Part shown: positions 44,429-55,560 of the stretch, one piece after another
Layout of the letters: every line of letters begins with the position of its first letter
Numbering within the stretch: position 1 is the first letter of the stretch
DNA from: Eustoma russellianum
Taxonomy: Eukaryota; Streptophyta; Magnoliopsida; Gentianales; Gentianaceae
Reading direction: 5' to 3'
DNA length: 64,000 bases
Assembly: GCA_036186865.1 (NCBI GenBank)
Contig: AP025055.1
Location: 3,658,943 to 3,722,942, forward strand
Position numbers and translations under genes: made by a program
The notes under the pieces: model-generated
Databases searched by the model: none
Seen by the model: only the letters and a program-made list of their open reading frames with translations
What the model was told of the DNA's origin: nothing

Positions 44429-45136
44429 AGAGGAAGAACAGCTGGAGGAAGAAGAGAAAAAAATGTATTTTCTTATGTTATCAATTTTGGCAATCAAATG
44501 TTGTCAGAATCAAGAACCGAAGACGGACTTTGAATCCTTGCAATTCTGCGAACGTTTTGGTGGTAAGTATTGATTTACGTTTAGATTGTAAGACTTATTT
44601 TGATTAGTATATGAAATATTTATTAAGCAATTGTGTAGAATATATTTTGATAGGGGAGTTGTATAGGTTGAATTCTTTCAGAGCAATTGTTTGGATTGTA
44701 GAAGAAAAAAAAGAAGGGAGGGGCTGACGACAGAGAAGGAAGGAAGGATAAAAAAAGGTGAAAAGGGAGTGTCTGGCGTGAGGTGAGAGAAAAAGAGAGG
44801 AAGAACAAAAAGGAGAAAGAGAGGCATGCCTAGAGAAAAGGAAAAAAAAAGAGTCACTGCCGAGGGATCCAAACCTGGGTGGGCAAGAAAGAGAAAGAGG
44901 CGTGGTCCACTAGGCTGAAGAGGGATTTGTTTTATGGGGTGGATCATTTAATAAATAGTTAATTTTATTGTTGAAAAGAAAAGGAAAAAATATGCAGAGC
45001 AGGAATCGATCACTAGGCTAAAGAGGGATTTGTTTTATGAGGTGGTCATTTAATAAATAGTTAATTTTGTAGGACCTCGTGCGCTACCAACTCTCCCAAA
45101 ACCAATTGGTGATAGGAGATGCGCATACACTACCCT
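44429..45136. other. Intergenic DNA with partial duplications
   Basis: The phrase AGAGGGATTTGTTTTATG...TTTAATAAATAGTTAATTTT occurs at about 44920-44965 and again at about 45022-45068. The phrase GTTGAAAAGAAAAG...ATATGCAGA occurs at about 44971 and 45338. No gene is recognised; a purine-rich stretch lies at 44700-44860. Confidence 0.5.
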
Positions 45137-45331
45137 TATAGTGCATTCAACACACACGAACGCCCAGGGCATTCGACTATGACTTGGCCCACACGGCCTA
45201 CGCGCCACTAGAGAATTGATGCACCCAACAAAGGGTATAGTGCATTCAACACACACGAACGCCCAGGGCATTCGACTATGACTTGGCCCACACGGCCTAC
45301 GCGCCACTAGAGAATTGATGCACCCAACAAA
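45137..45331 (+). repeat. 99-bp tandem duplication
   Basis: Two nearly identical units (45137-45235 and 45236-45331) start TATAGTGCATTCAACACACA and end GATGCACCCAACAAA. An antisense open frame across them is only a result of the duplication. Confidence 0.9.
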
Positions 45332-45339
45332 TTGTAGTG

Positions 45340-46419
45340 TTGAAAAGAAAAGAAAAAAAATATGCAGAACAGAAATCGAACTCGGGTGCTTTAGTTGGAG
45401 TAAGAGGGCAGTAACAGTTAGCTGGGTGAGTTTATTGCTATGTTTTATGGACAGAATATTATTAAGACTTAATATTTTGCTGTATATTTTATAGAAAAAG
45501 GGGGTATTCTAAGTATTAATTAATAGATTTAGTTAAAGTAAGATTTAATGATGGGGTTATTAAGTAATAATCTTTATTATGAAACTGTTTTGTTCAAGTG
45601 AAGAACAAAAAAAATTAAGTATTCGCTCCGAGGTAAGTGATCTAATGCGAAATTGTTTTACGAAAGTTACTTTTTAAATATCTATTTTGGCATTGAATTG
45701 GATCATGTAGAACTATATTGTGCTTTACAAGTATGTGTTTCATATGAAATGTTATTGATGATATGTCTTTTACGGAATGATATGCTTAGTGTTCTTAAAT
45801 GAATTGGACCTGAATCGCGTAGATGATTGAATGATGAAAGCATAAGTCATAAGTATATGGTCTAGCAACTTGCGAGTTGCTGGAATGTCCATATATCGGG
45901 GAGGATTAAGCCCAATGCCCTCTTGCATGGTGGGGATCCAGTGCGTCCATCAAGAATAGATTTTCTAGACAAAGTACTCTGTGAAATTGTATAAGTCAGT
46001 TAAGAGTTAAAAGTTAAAAGTATTATATGTAGTATGATAACTGTGTGTTTTCGTATCAAAACTGCAACATTGTTGTCTTTCTCCTAGGGTCTTACACATC
46101 ATTATATTAAGTATATAAAATCATTCTCATATAAGAACCAAGATTAAAAAAGAAAGAAAAATGGCAATTGGCTTTTCCAGAAAACTCCGATTCAACCAAA
46201 AAAAAAAAAAAAAAAATTCATACATCAAGAATGTTTTAGCTATCAGTTACTAGTTTATGGTGATCCCAGGCTACATTAAAGGATTGATTATTTTCAAAAT
46301 TATAGAACCATCACATCTGCCCCATATATATGGCTTGAATCTTGGCCAGATGAGTTGCTGATATCTTGCAAATCGTTATATATAGAGTTAGAAGTGAAAA
46401 CGACAAAGTTTTTTGGCCT
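45340..46419. other. Intergenic DNA
   Basis: AT-rich with an A-run near 46197-46216. No gene, RNA or repeat boundary is recognised. Confidence 0.4.
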
Positions 46420-47060
46420 TAAAAATTGGGTAAATTGCATCCAATTACATTTTATTGGGGCGAAATTATCATGTGTCCATGCTTTGAAATATATTTGCTC
46501 AACGCTACAAGATTTTGCGGCTTTTTTCCAAAAAAAAATGTATATTTTCTTTCCCATGCATAAAGTCGATACTTACTCATGAGTAAAGTTGACAGGAAAA
46601 CAAAGAAGAAGCAGATTTTATCAGATCTTCGCAATCTAACGTTGTTTTCTTATCAGAGATTAGATTTTGAAACAGAACAACACAAACATGAGTATAAGAC
46701 AATAAAATTACAATTTCGATGCTTGGATTGTGAGATCGAGATAGTGATCTATATTGGAAGGAACTGATTTTTCAATGTATTTATTTACTGGGATCTCGAT
46801 GTACGTGACACTGTATCAATGTTTACTTCAAAATGAGATCCCGGAGTGTACTAAATCAAAACTTGAATTTAGTTATGCACCGTATTACAGTGTAATAGAC
46901 ACCAGAATCCTGATATGTGATAAATCCAAGTTTTGAATTTAGTTAAAAATCTAAACTTGGATTTACGACCCACCAGGATCACAGAGTATATAAATACATC
47001 AGAATCTTGATGTGTAGTTGCAAAAGGTTTTTATAAAAATTACAAAACGTCTTTTGTACT
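46420..47060. repeat. Dispersed repeat, copy 1
   Basis: It starts GGGTAAATTGCATCCAATTA and ends with GCAAAAGGTTTTTATAAAAATTACAAAACG-like sequence. The same order of phrases is found at 47845-48430. Near 46920-46965 there is an inverted repeat AAATCCAAGTTT/AAACTTGGATTT. Unclassified; it could be a non-autonomous DNA transposon. Confidence 0.55.
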
Positions 47061-47490
47061 ATAAGAGAATTATTGTCTTTATTCAAAAGAGGATGACGTG
47101 GACTAATTTCTGACAATAAAATATACCGGTCATCATCTTCCCCTATTATAAGAGAATTATTGTCTTTATTCAAAAGAGGATGACGTGGACTAACTTCTGA
47201 CAATAAAATATAACGGCCGTCGTCTTCCCCTATTATAAGAGAATTATTGCTTTTATTCAAAAGAGGATGAGGTGGACTAATTCCTGACAATAAAATATGT
47301 CGGCCGTCGTCTTCCCCTATTATAATAGAATTATTGTCTTTATTCAAAAGAGGATGAGGTGGACTAATTTCTGACAATAAAATATATCGGCCGTCGTCTT
47401 TCTCTATTATAAGAGAATTATTGTCTTTATTCAAAAGAGGATGAGGTGGACTAATTTCTGACAATAAAATATACCGGTCGTCGTCTTCCT
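47061..47490. repeat. 87-bp minisatellite, about five units
   Basis: Units begin AAGAGAATTATTGTCTTTAT and repeat every 87 bp with few differences. Because 87 is divisible by three, the minus strand keeps one frame of 29-residue repeats (motif SPPHPLLNKDNNSLII, 46979-47464). No homology to a known protein is recognised. The array sits at the right edge of the dispersed repeat at 46420-47060 and is absent from its relative at 47845-48430. Confidence 0.85.
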
Positions 47491-47844
47491 CAATAAAATT
47501 TCATACAACGTCTAATTTGCTTGCGTCCTTGATTTGCGAAATGGTAAGACTATAGTTAAAATTGGCCTGTATGACTAATGATTCAGCACGGGATGGAAGC
47601 TACAAGAAAAGGAACAGCGGCCTTGGTAAAAAGAAAAGGCTTGAGCTAAAGTTATTAAGCTTGATCCGGATATCGACCCGATAAGATGATCGGGTCATTG
47701 GTCCAATTAGTGGTCCAACAGGTAGATCATAAATATTTAAAAGATAAAAATAAAATATGCTTCAAAATATTTACATTATAAGTTTTATAATGTATCAAGT
47801 AGTGTAATATATTATCTAAAAGACATGTCAAGACATAAAAAAGG

Positions 47845-48430
47845 ATAAACTGCGTCCAACGATATATTATTGTGTCGAAATTGCTCTAGACAATGTCTGA
47901 AGAAACAAAAAGAAAAACAGATTTTCTCATAAAACCGATTTTTGGCAAACCGTCAGTGCATTTTCTGATTAGATACTGGATTTAGAACCAGCATGTTGCA
48001 ACGGTGAGTATAACGTACTAAAGTCACTATGTGTGTATCGGCAAGATTTGATTGTTTTAGTGCGTCTATAGGCTTAGATCCCTGTGTGTATGCACCGTAT
48101 CATGATGTAATAGTCAGAATCCAGATATATAGAAATCCAAGTTTTGATTTATTGAAAATCCAAATTTAGATTTACTACACATCCGGTCACGGTATTTATG
48201 TACCATGTAACGACGTAATAGACATTGGGATCATTGTGTGTAGCAAATCTAAGTTTGAAATTTTTTGAAAATCCAAAATTAGATTTGCTACACACCGGGA
48301 TCTAGTATGTATAACGATGTACTATACATCGTGATCCTGGTATGGTCGCAAAAAGATTTTTATAAAAATTATAAAACGGCCTTTGAAATATAACGACGTT
48401 GTCGTCTTTCTTCAAATCAATGGAGCACGA
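47845..48430. repeat. Dispersed repeat, copy 2
   Basis: It starts GGATAAACTGCGTCCAACGA and ends with GATTTTTATAAAAATTATAAAACGG-like sequence plus GTCGTCTTTCTTCAAATCAA, parallel to copy 1. It carries AAATCCAAGTTTTGATTTAT near 48145 with an inverted partner. A third start-like string, GGGTAAATTGCTCTGAGCG, is at 48582. Confidence 0.55.
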
Positions 48431-48439
48431 AATCAACTT

Positions 48440-48443
48440 TTAT

Positions 48444-48486
<43 letters not shown>
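48440..48486. repeat. (TA)n microsatellite
   Basis: An uninterrupted TA run of about 45 bp. Confidence 0.9.
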
Positions 48487-48489
<3 letters not shown>

Positions 48490-49056
48490 GTCATCCACCG
48501 TTCCCCTTAAAGAAGACCCGAATGACAAACTACGATAAATGTTTTGAATATATGTTTATGAGATTATAAATATATTCTTGGGTAAATTGCTCTGAGCGTA
48601 GGAGGAAAAAAAATACATCACGACGTGCTACAGACTGTTAGTGCTTTTGCAGAAAATACCCTTAAACGTAAAATGGAGATAGTAGCTGTGTTATATACAG
48701 GAAGCATACACCTGGATGAAGGCGCACCATCATCACATTTTTTAATTGCAGTATGCACCAAAAATCAGGGTGTTGCATTGTGATCACGATGTTCTTTTGA
48801 TTTGTTATACCGTGAATTATGGTGTTATGTAACCTGAATAATAACTATTGACACCAAAAGACTATCTGTGTTACAACACCATATAAGACGGTGCAGGCGT
48901 AACGGAATATGTTTGAAGGGTATTTTAGAGAAAAAACATGTTTTTAGTGTATCACGCTAAAAGTCCAAAAATAATGATATCATCCATGTATTTCCGTCCC
49001 TTGTATACGTACTTAGACACACACTAGCACATCATACTCCTATTATTGTTTCATTT
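48487..49056. other. Intergenic DNA
   Basis: Apart from the repeat-start-like string at 48582, nothing is recognised. Confidence 0.4.
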
Positions 49057-49205
49057 ATGTAGCTATATATAGAGTTAGAGGTCTCACTGCAAGCAAACTC
49101 ATTATCCTTTGGAATAGATGTACTGTTTGGCTGCCGCTCACTCTTCCCAGAATCTAACGATAGCTTTTGATGCTGTTGGAATATACTGGATATGATTGAT
49201 TGATT
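49057..49205 (+). mobile_element. TS-type SINE
   Basis: TAGAGTTAGAGGTCTCACTG, CTCTTCCCAGAATCTAACGA and GGAATATACTGGATATG align with the copies at 33921-34075 and 60758-60900 (reverse). The tail is ATTGATTGATT in place of (TTG)n. Confidence 0.6.
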
Positions 49206-49664
49206 GATTACGGAAGATGGACCCAAAACCCATTTATACCATCCTTTCTTCTCTAAAAGGGTGAAGATTTTAGCTCGGGTAGACGTCTGGACATGTTTTG
49301 TGAAGTCCATGAAAAATTGAAGGTTTTCTCGAAATCTATTTGCTAGGTGAGAATCCTTGTGTCTTGATCATCGAACTACAATATCAACATAGTGAACATA
49401 CATTGTGGTAGGTTAAACATATACACTTATTTATAATATAAAATAATAGTCAATGGACCAGTTAATTGTTTTAAACACCGCTTTGCTTTAAATTGTGCAT
49501 ACACAATATTTCCTAGCTTGTCATCACAGCCTGCTTTTGATTTTAAAATCCATGAAATCAACTAGTAAAAATTAATAAATAGTTGTTTCTCTCTCTCTTT
49601 TTGTTTTTTTTTTTCTTTTCTTATCCCAAGACACAGTCCAGTTAGTATTCGGGTTAGGATTTCC

Positions 49665-49810
49665 ACCAAGAGCAGGAGTTCGATTTCAGGTTGTGGGTGT
49701 TCCTCTGCTGCTAGGCCGAATTTGTGGGGAGATCTCACCCAACCTAAGAGACCGTTGGGCTCCTGATTTACCTTCTCCATACATGCTCTTTGGAGCTGGA
49801 GCGATTGAAG
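49665..49810 (+). mobile_element. SINE-like repeat, family with CTCCTGATTTAC
   Basis: TCTGCTGCTAGGCCGAATTT, GATCTCACCCAACCTAAGAG, GGGCTCCTGATTTAC and CTCTTTGGAGCTGG recur at 50925-51045 (-), 56545-56640 (-) and 60300-60515 (+). The longest copy (60300-60515) has a box B-like GGTTTGATTCC. SINE status is inference. Confidence 0.55.
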
Positions 49811-49984
49811 CCTCCGAAGGAAGAGATTTCACTTTTGCACCAAGAAATTCTTTTTCACATTTTGAAGCCTCGGGCTGTTACCTCGCTACTGCATAGTATC
49901 TAGTTTCCATGGTTATAGGCCGAACATGGTAAAAATATAAATATATATATATTTTTTTTCTTTTTTTTTATCTTTCCTTTTACC

Positions 49985-49998
49985 CTATAAATAAATAT

Positions 49999-50052
<54 letters not shown>
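49985..50052. repeat. (TA)n microsatellite
   Basis: TA-rich run with a few AAATA interruptions. Confidence 0.9.
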
Positions 50053-50055
<3 letters not shown>

Positions 50056-50114
50056 CCTTTCCCATCTTCTGTGAAATTCAATTAATCAGGTTGAAGTTGC
50101 ACCTACACAACTTA

Positions 50115-50298
50115 GGGATAGGATCCTCTCACCGCTACTCCCTCACCGCGTGTGCGACCGCGCGACACGTGGCAAAAAGGGGAGGTGGTGAGGCTGGGTG
50201 AAAGTAACTCTCATCCAGCCTCATCATCCCTTACTGCTGCCACGTGTCGCGTCCTGGGCCACGCGGTGAGTCACCGCGCGGTGAGGAGATCTCATCCC
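50115..50298. mobile_element. MITE-like fold-back element with G-box in both arms
   Basis: The ends are inverted repeats: left GGGATAGGATCCTCTCACCG, right the complement of GGGATGAGATCTCCTCACCG. Inner inverted pairs include GCGCGACACGTGGCA against TGCCACGTGTCGCGT. The GC content is much higher than around it. The ACGTGGC strings are the plant G-box/ABRE core. A decayed relative is at 56311-56405. No clear target duplication. Confidence 0.7.
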
Positions 50299-50637
50299 CA
50301 CAACCTAGCCAGTTTCGCAATGGATTTCCACCCAAGAATCTACTCTACTCATCTCAAAAATATTGTGTTATTTAACTTTTCAATATATTATAAACTCATA
50401 CCATGTTAAAAAGTCAACGAAAATAATATTTTTAAGACGGAGGAGAATAGATCAGAAAACAGAACGCCAAGTCAACAGGCAACCAATTCTCCCTATGTAT
50501 TATTTACCCACACCAGGTTTTCCCAAGTTCTCTCTCCTTTCAGTTACATAAGAAATCTCTAAAAGCCCACTCTAATGGAAAGTACTTACACTTCCTACTA
50601 CTCATATCTATGCTATAACTATGGTAAGTTTACAAAC

Positions 50638-53600
50638 CTAAGATGCTTGAGCTTCAAGTGGAAGCTTCTCCATCTCAAGAATTCCATGCTGAGAAGCAAA
50701 AGCAGCTTCTGTACTCGAATCTTTTCTTTTAAGTTCCTTCAGCGCCCTTTTCGTGTAGACAGTGAACCCGACTATGGTGATGATGGTGACAACAATGGAG
50801 ATGACATTGTATACAATTTCCACAGTAGTTAGGTGGTGGTTCCCGTACTGGACATCTGCAAATGTCCTTATTAGCCGGCCGCTGCCATGGTCAAAACAAA
50901 AACAGAATCAGCATTTTTTTGTTGGCAAAAGATTGAACCCCAATCCAAAAGGCCCCGACCCCCCAGCCCTAAGGAGCTGCATGAAGGATGTAAATCAGGA
51001 GTCCAGCGGCCTCCTAGATTGGGTGAGAGCTTACACAGAATCAGCATCTCTATCATGCATGTACAATACTTAAAAGAGTGTTCTTCCAGTGGTTTCCATT
51101 TCCAATTGAGTTAAGGAGTCATCCTTCCTTCATTTTGGAATATGATGAAATAAAGCAAAATGAATCACTAAATTGGCTGCACTTCTTATATTGTGAAGTA
51201 GAAGTTGATCGACACAGCTAGACGCAATTTTCATTATGGGTCATTGCGAAACAACATCTGTGTGTTTCTAACACATGGGTATGGTTGCGTGCATCCGACC
51301 CCCCATACTCCACCATAGACGGGAGCCTCTAAAGCAATGTGGTAATATTGTGGTAGTGTTGTTCCACTGAGTGAGGTGGGTTCATCAACAATTATATGAT
51401 AAAAAAAAAGATTAGGATCTGCAATTGTTATTTGTAAATGACAAGGGTACACGAAGAAAAGATTGAAAAGGGAGAATAGGCAGCGGCTTAAGTGACAATT
51501 ATCTTTTACTAAAAGGGATGTTCGTAGCAAAAGGTGCATGAGATAAAGATTGAGGGACAAACCATTTGTCCTAAAACTCTGTCAATGAGTAGAAACGCCC
51601 AAGAATTTACATCCTAAATTGAGATTCTACAACAACAATATTACCCTATTGTTTTAAGGCTCCGCCTATGGCGGGATATATAGGGTCGAATGTACGCAAT
51701 CATACTCATGCGTTAGAAACACACAGAGGTTATTTCTCGATGACCCATAATGAAAATTGTGTCAAGCTGAGTCATTTTGCTTTATTCCATCATTATATTC
51801 CAAAGTCAATGAAGAGTGTGTCCTTGACTCTATTAGAAATAGAAATGTAAATTGAGATTCTACAGTCACCACAATAGACAATGGCACCTCTAATGAGATC
51901 ACTTAAAATGTTCAAATAGTCTCATTAGGATTACTCTTGGGGGCTGTCATCAGGTAATATCTAGTCACATTTCTTTAATAGGTAGCTCACTTCAAGCTGT
52001 CTTAGAATCTAAAGCGAGTTGCCAGTCAAGAATGGCTCTGTTTCTATGGATAGTCCTACATAATTTGAAGTCCTAAGGTTATACGTAATACTTTATAAGG
52101 ACATCTCATGGATTGCTCTAACATACCTATTAATACCTAATCACAAGATCAAGATGTGGTGGTTCTAGTACAACAACAATAACAACAATAACATTACCCT
52201 ATTGCCTTAGAGACTCCCGCCTATGGCGGGGTATGGAGGGTCGGATGTACGCAACTATATTCATGTGTTAGAAACACATAGAGGTTGTTTCCCGATGACC
52301 CATAATGAAAATTGCGTCAAGCTGTGTCGATCAAATGCTACTTCACAATATAAGAAACACAGCCAATTTAGTGAGTCATTTTGCTTTATTCCATGATCTT
52401 CCAGAGTCAAGGAAGAAATAGAATTACACTTTTTCTAATTTGAAGTCCTAAGGTTATACTACTTTTTGTTATTTTCAAGTTCTAAAGTGTAATCATATTA
52501 GAACAATAAGAATATCTCATGGATTGTTCTAGTATACCTTTGTTATTCCAAATCAAAAGGTCAAGGGGTGTGTGTGTGCACAATTTCTTTTCTGGGGTAG
52601 TAGGGTGAGGGGGGTTGCAATTAATGCTTCTGAATAAGCTGCAAATCAATAAGGGAATGAAACACAGACCTGTAGATGTATAAGAAGGCCTCGGGAACCA
52701 TTCCAGCAACTGATCCCCATAAGTAAGGCCAAAATCTCATACTTGTGATGACTACAGCATAGTTAAAAATTGTATATGGGAATGGTGAGATTCTAAATAA
52801 TGCAACTACTTTGAATTGGTGAAACCAAGTTCCTTCTCCAGCCAATCTGATCATGGCAGCTTTATCAGGCCACCTCTTTATCCATTGCTACAATTCAACA
52901 AAAGAAGACATCAAAAGGAGGAAGAAAACTAGAAAATTAACAATAGAAATGATGACATGTAACAATCATGCATCAATATAAGCTCATATCAAAGTACTTG
53001 TGAAGGAGAACATATGTCGCGCCATACATGTATCTTTTCGCGAAAGAGCAAGCCGATCAAGTAGGGCAGAATCATGCCAATCGTCGTTCCCACCATGATG
53101 ATAACAAATCCAAGGCCATAGCCAAAAATCATCCCAGCCAACCACATGGAGGGACCGGAAGGAATCAGGAAAACAGGGAATAAAGCCAATGATGCCACAA
53201 GGATAAGAGCAAGTGTTGGACGATGAAATGCAGTGGCTTCCCATTGCAGCATAGGAATAATAACCTGACCACAATCATTCTCTTTCAGTTCAATATTTCA
53301 AAAAACTAACATCGCTGCATAAACTCGAGCGAGTGAAGGAAAATTTGTAACAAAATCACAATCAGCTTGTTAAAGAACTTAAAAACCATTATCCTTTAAG
53401 CAGAATCATTCCAATCGCAACTATTTTAGAATCAAATAGTTTTTTAAACAAGTTTTGGTCAACGCAGACAAGATAGTGTTAAGGTATGCTTTTCTGGACA
53501 TGCAATAAATAGACAGATGTATCTACCAGTGTTTGGATCAGCTTCCTTTGGCTGTTTCTTTCTTTTTTTTTTAAACCTTTTTTCTCTCTTCTTGGTTTTT

Positions 53601-54062
53601 GGCTTAACAGATAGATCCCAACAATTTCTTCTTGGCTAGGTAAACTTTAATATGTAATTTGTTTACGTCACTAGCCAGCTACAGTAAGGTAGTTATCTAC
53701 TATTCCTTCACCCTGAATAGGAATCATGTCAGTTTGAATGAAAAGATTGAAGCATATGAAGACAGGAAGGGACTTAAAACTGCATATACCTTCTCAAAAA
53801 GAAAGGGAATTCCCCATTTTAGAGATATGAGAACAAATATTATCGAGATAATACTCCAAAATAAGACTTTGGTCCACCATGTAAGAGTATGTATCTGTGG
53901 AGATTCAGGTTGCAATGCATCAGCTTCAGCAAGCCTTTCATCACCTATAACAAGCCTGACATGCTCCGTGTCTTCCTTCACATGAAGAGCAATATTTGGA
54001 TCGGTTCTCTCTAACTTTTGTGTTGAATCTGGCATCCGTATCGCATGCCAGAAATCCGTCAT
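50638..54062 (-). CDS. SNARE-associated Golgi / VTT-domain membrane protein (TVP38/TMEM64, DedA-like)
   Basis: Four exons on the minus strand: 54062-53790, 53264-53028, 52887-52670 and 50881-50638. All introns are GT-AG, and together they code 323 residues with no lesion. The soluble N-terminus has EHVRLVIGDERLAEAD. A membrane span lies at about residues 62-82 (VLFWSIISIIFVLISL). The VTT domain follows (about 104-230), with FLIPSGPSMWLAGMIFGYGLGF, the loop FREKIHQWIKRWPDKAAMIR, and FRISPFPYTIFNYAV. The C-terminal part has VPEAFLYIYSGRLIRTFADV and a last span near 267-288. Related proteins are predicted multi-pass proteins of Golgi or endosomal membranes; the exact substrate is not known, and VTT relatives elsewhere scramble or carry lipids. 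The start at 54062 was chosen because an acceptor-like TGCATTGCAG lies just upstream (54105). Intron 3 (50882-52669, 1788 nt) is packed with SINE-like insertions. Confidence 0.93.
50925..51045 (-). mobile_element. SINE-like repeat in intron 3 (CTCCTGATTTAC family)
   Basis: The reverse complement carries CTCTCACCCAATCTAGGAGG, GGACTCCTGATTTACATCC and CTCCTTAGGGCTGGG, matching 49665-49810 and 60300-60515. It lies antisense to its relatives and in the same strand sense as the host gene. Confidence 0.55.
51115..51370 (-). mobile_element. SINE-like repeat in intron 3 (TTAGAAACACA family), minus copy
   Basis: The reverse complement matches 52170-52420 over about 250 bp: GACCCATAATGAAAATTGCG, GTGTCGATCAACTTCTACTT and CAATTTAGTGATTCATTTTG. 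A relative at 10164-10270 is shorter. Its orientation opposes the other two copies in the same intron. Confidence 0.65.
51625..51850 (+). mobile_element. SINE-like repeat in intron 3 (TTAGAAACACA family), plus copy 1
   Basis: ACAACAACAATATTACCCTA, CTATGGCGGGATATA, GTTAGAAACACACAGAGG and GACCCATAATGAAAATTG are shared with 52170-52420. An internal segment around CGATCAA...AATATAAG is missing. Confidence 0.65.
52170..52420 (+). mobile_element. SINE-like repeat in intron 3 (TTAGAAACACA family), plus copy 2
   Basis: The longest copy: ACAACAACAATAACATTACC, CTCCCGCCTATGGCGGGGTA, GTTAGAAACACATAGAGG, AAATTGCGTCAAGCTGTGTC and a 3' part ending AGTCAAGGAAGAAATAG. Sequence flanking it (AATTTGAAGTCCTAAGGTTA at 52063 and again at 52437) is also duplicated. 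Confidence 0.65.
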
Positions 54063-54107
54063 ACAAAACAAGGTAGTAAATGAAGACTGACGAAACCTGC
54101 AATGCAC

Positions 54108-55329
54108 ACAATTCCGTGTTTCACAATTCTTGTCATGAAAGTCCAGAAACAGACATCATCTGATCCAAAACTATAGAAATGAACTAGTAAGTAGCAAAAT
54201 AGGATTGAACAACAGAAAGAACTGCTGACTGACCTCTCCCTTGTTCTCTCAAAAACAAATCAGTTTCTTCAGTTATTTGTTTTCCCTGATAAATAGAAGA
54301 GACCTATATCGTTACTTCACCACATGTTCTCATGTATCTTGTCAAGAATGTAGCTAGTCAATCACTTGACACATCATATCCATCTGCCAAAAGGAAAATG
54401 TAAGGAGAAAGAGGAAAGGGAAAATGAAAAGACTCTGAAAATGTGAACTTACATTTAACTACAGATGATCAGCCACCTAAAGCCCAAAAATCCAAAAGGA
54501 ACATATTAAGAAAGCTCAACCACATGATGATTTCAATACAGAAACATCACATTTTGTTTCCCAACATGTAACGTGAAACAGCTTTTAATTTTAATTTTAT
54601 CAAACTGCGCCAGAAGGAAAACAACATTCTTGACCTACTGTAGTGACATGCAGTAGCTTGCTAATGCCACTAAGTTTAGCAGCAGAATTCATATCAATTG
54701 GCCAATTCAAAGACTAATTAGACCCTTGGATAACTCCTCTAAAGGCATAACACCAAGTATAACTTTCCTTAACAAGTAATCAAATGTATAAAGCGTGTCA
54801 TTCCTTACGTCAGGCAATTAATTATTGCTTGTTGCAGCAAGGAGGCATATACCTGTTAAGCTATAGGTTCTTTGAAACATTGCAAACGCGCATCAGTCTA
54901 TTTGACATGCTCTATCTAACAAAAGTAATATCTATGAATCTGCAGGGAAAATGGAAACAAAAATTTCCATCCAGATCAGTTCATTATACAACCTAAAGAG
55001 TCACACACACAATATCTATACAAGGTATGAAGGATATCCCGATACTTCTATATAAAACAAGATGGAAACACAAATATCCACCCAGATCAGTTCATTATAC
55101 AACCTAAAGAGTCACTACATATGATTATAGCAATGAAGCAGAGTAATTGCATTTGTTTTATGCTATATGGGCCGGAGCCCCCCCCCCCCCCCGGGTCCTT
55201 CCCCGAACCCCCTTCTCTTTTTCAGGGGGGAAAACAACAAATCAATCATCAGAAGCTAAAAATAACTAAAAAATTTGCCGATGAAGATCCTGTGCTGCGC
55301 CCCACCCACCTGGACACGATGATTCAATT
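54108..55329. other. Upstream region of the VTT gene, probable 5' untranslated intron
   Basis: No coding sequence is recognised. An acceptor-like site just upstream of the start codon suggests that an untranslated first exon lies further right (perhaps near 55560-55800), with this stretch as intron. A C-run of about 15 (55178-55192) followed by GGG lies near several purine and pyrimidine tracts. The phrase CCATCCAGATCAGTTCATTA occurs at 54967, with a near copy at about 55079. Confidence 0.4.
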
Positions 55330-55560
55330 GCTATTTCTTCTTAAAATTATAACAACTTTTTTCTGGGACAATCACCAAATAAAATTACAATCTTTACACT
55401 AATACGGCAATACCCATCAAGAAGTCGTTAAAAGGGCCCTTTATGTATGCACATGATCAGATTAACAACGTTAACATAATAGAACTGCTAAACAACTAAA
55501 ACCCAGTAACCTAAGCTTCAGTACTGTGAAGAAAAACACGGGAAAAAAATTAGAAGAAGA
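55330..55560. repeat. Diverged duplication, copy 1 (upstream of the VTT gene)
   Basis: Matches 59507-59745 with many substitutions and small indels: CCCTTTATGTATGCA, AATAGAACTGCTAA, CCCAGTAA and CTGTGAAGAAAAACACGG occur in the same order in both. Confidence 0.8.

Noticed and set aside
44447..44576. Exon-like stretch ending in GGTAAGT
   Set aside because: A single donor-like site with no partner exon or recognisable peptide.
45050..45307. Minus-strand open frame with a duplicated peptide
   Set aside because: It arises from the 99-bp tandem duplication; no start context or homology supports a gene.
50371..50600. A further coding exon right after the VTT gene stop
   Set aside because: The protein ends at the TAG at 50638-50640, and nothing downstream resembles the family.
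55178..55192. C-run of about 15 as a possible G-quadruplex or i-motif
   Set aside because: A single homopolymer is as likely to be a simple repeat or sequencing artefact; there are no spaced runs.
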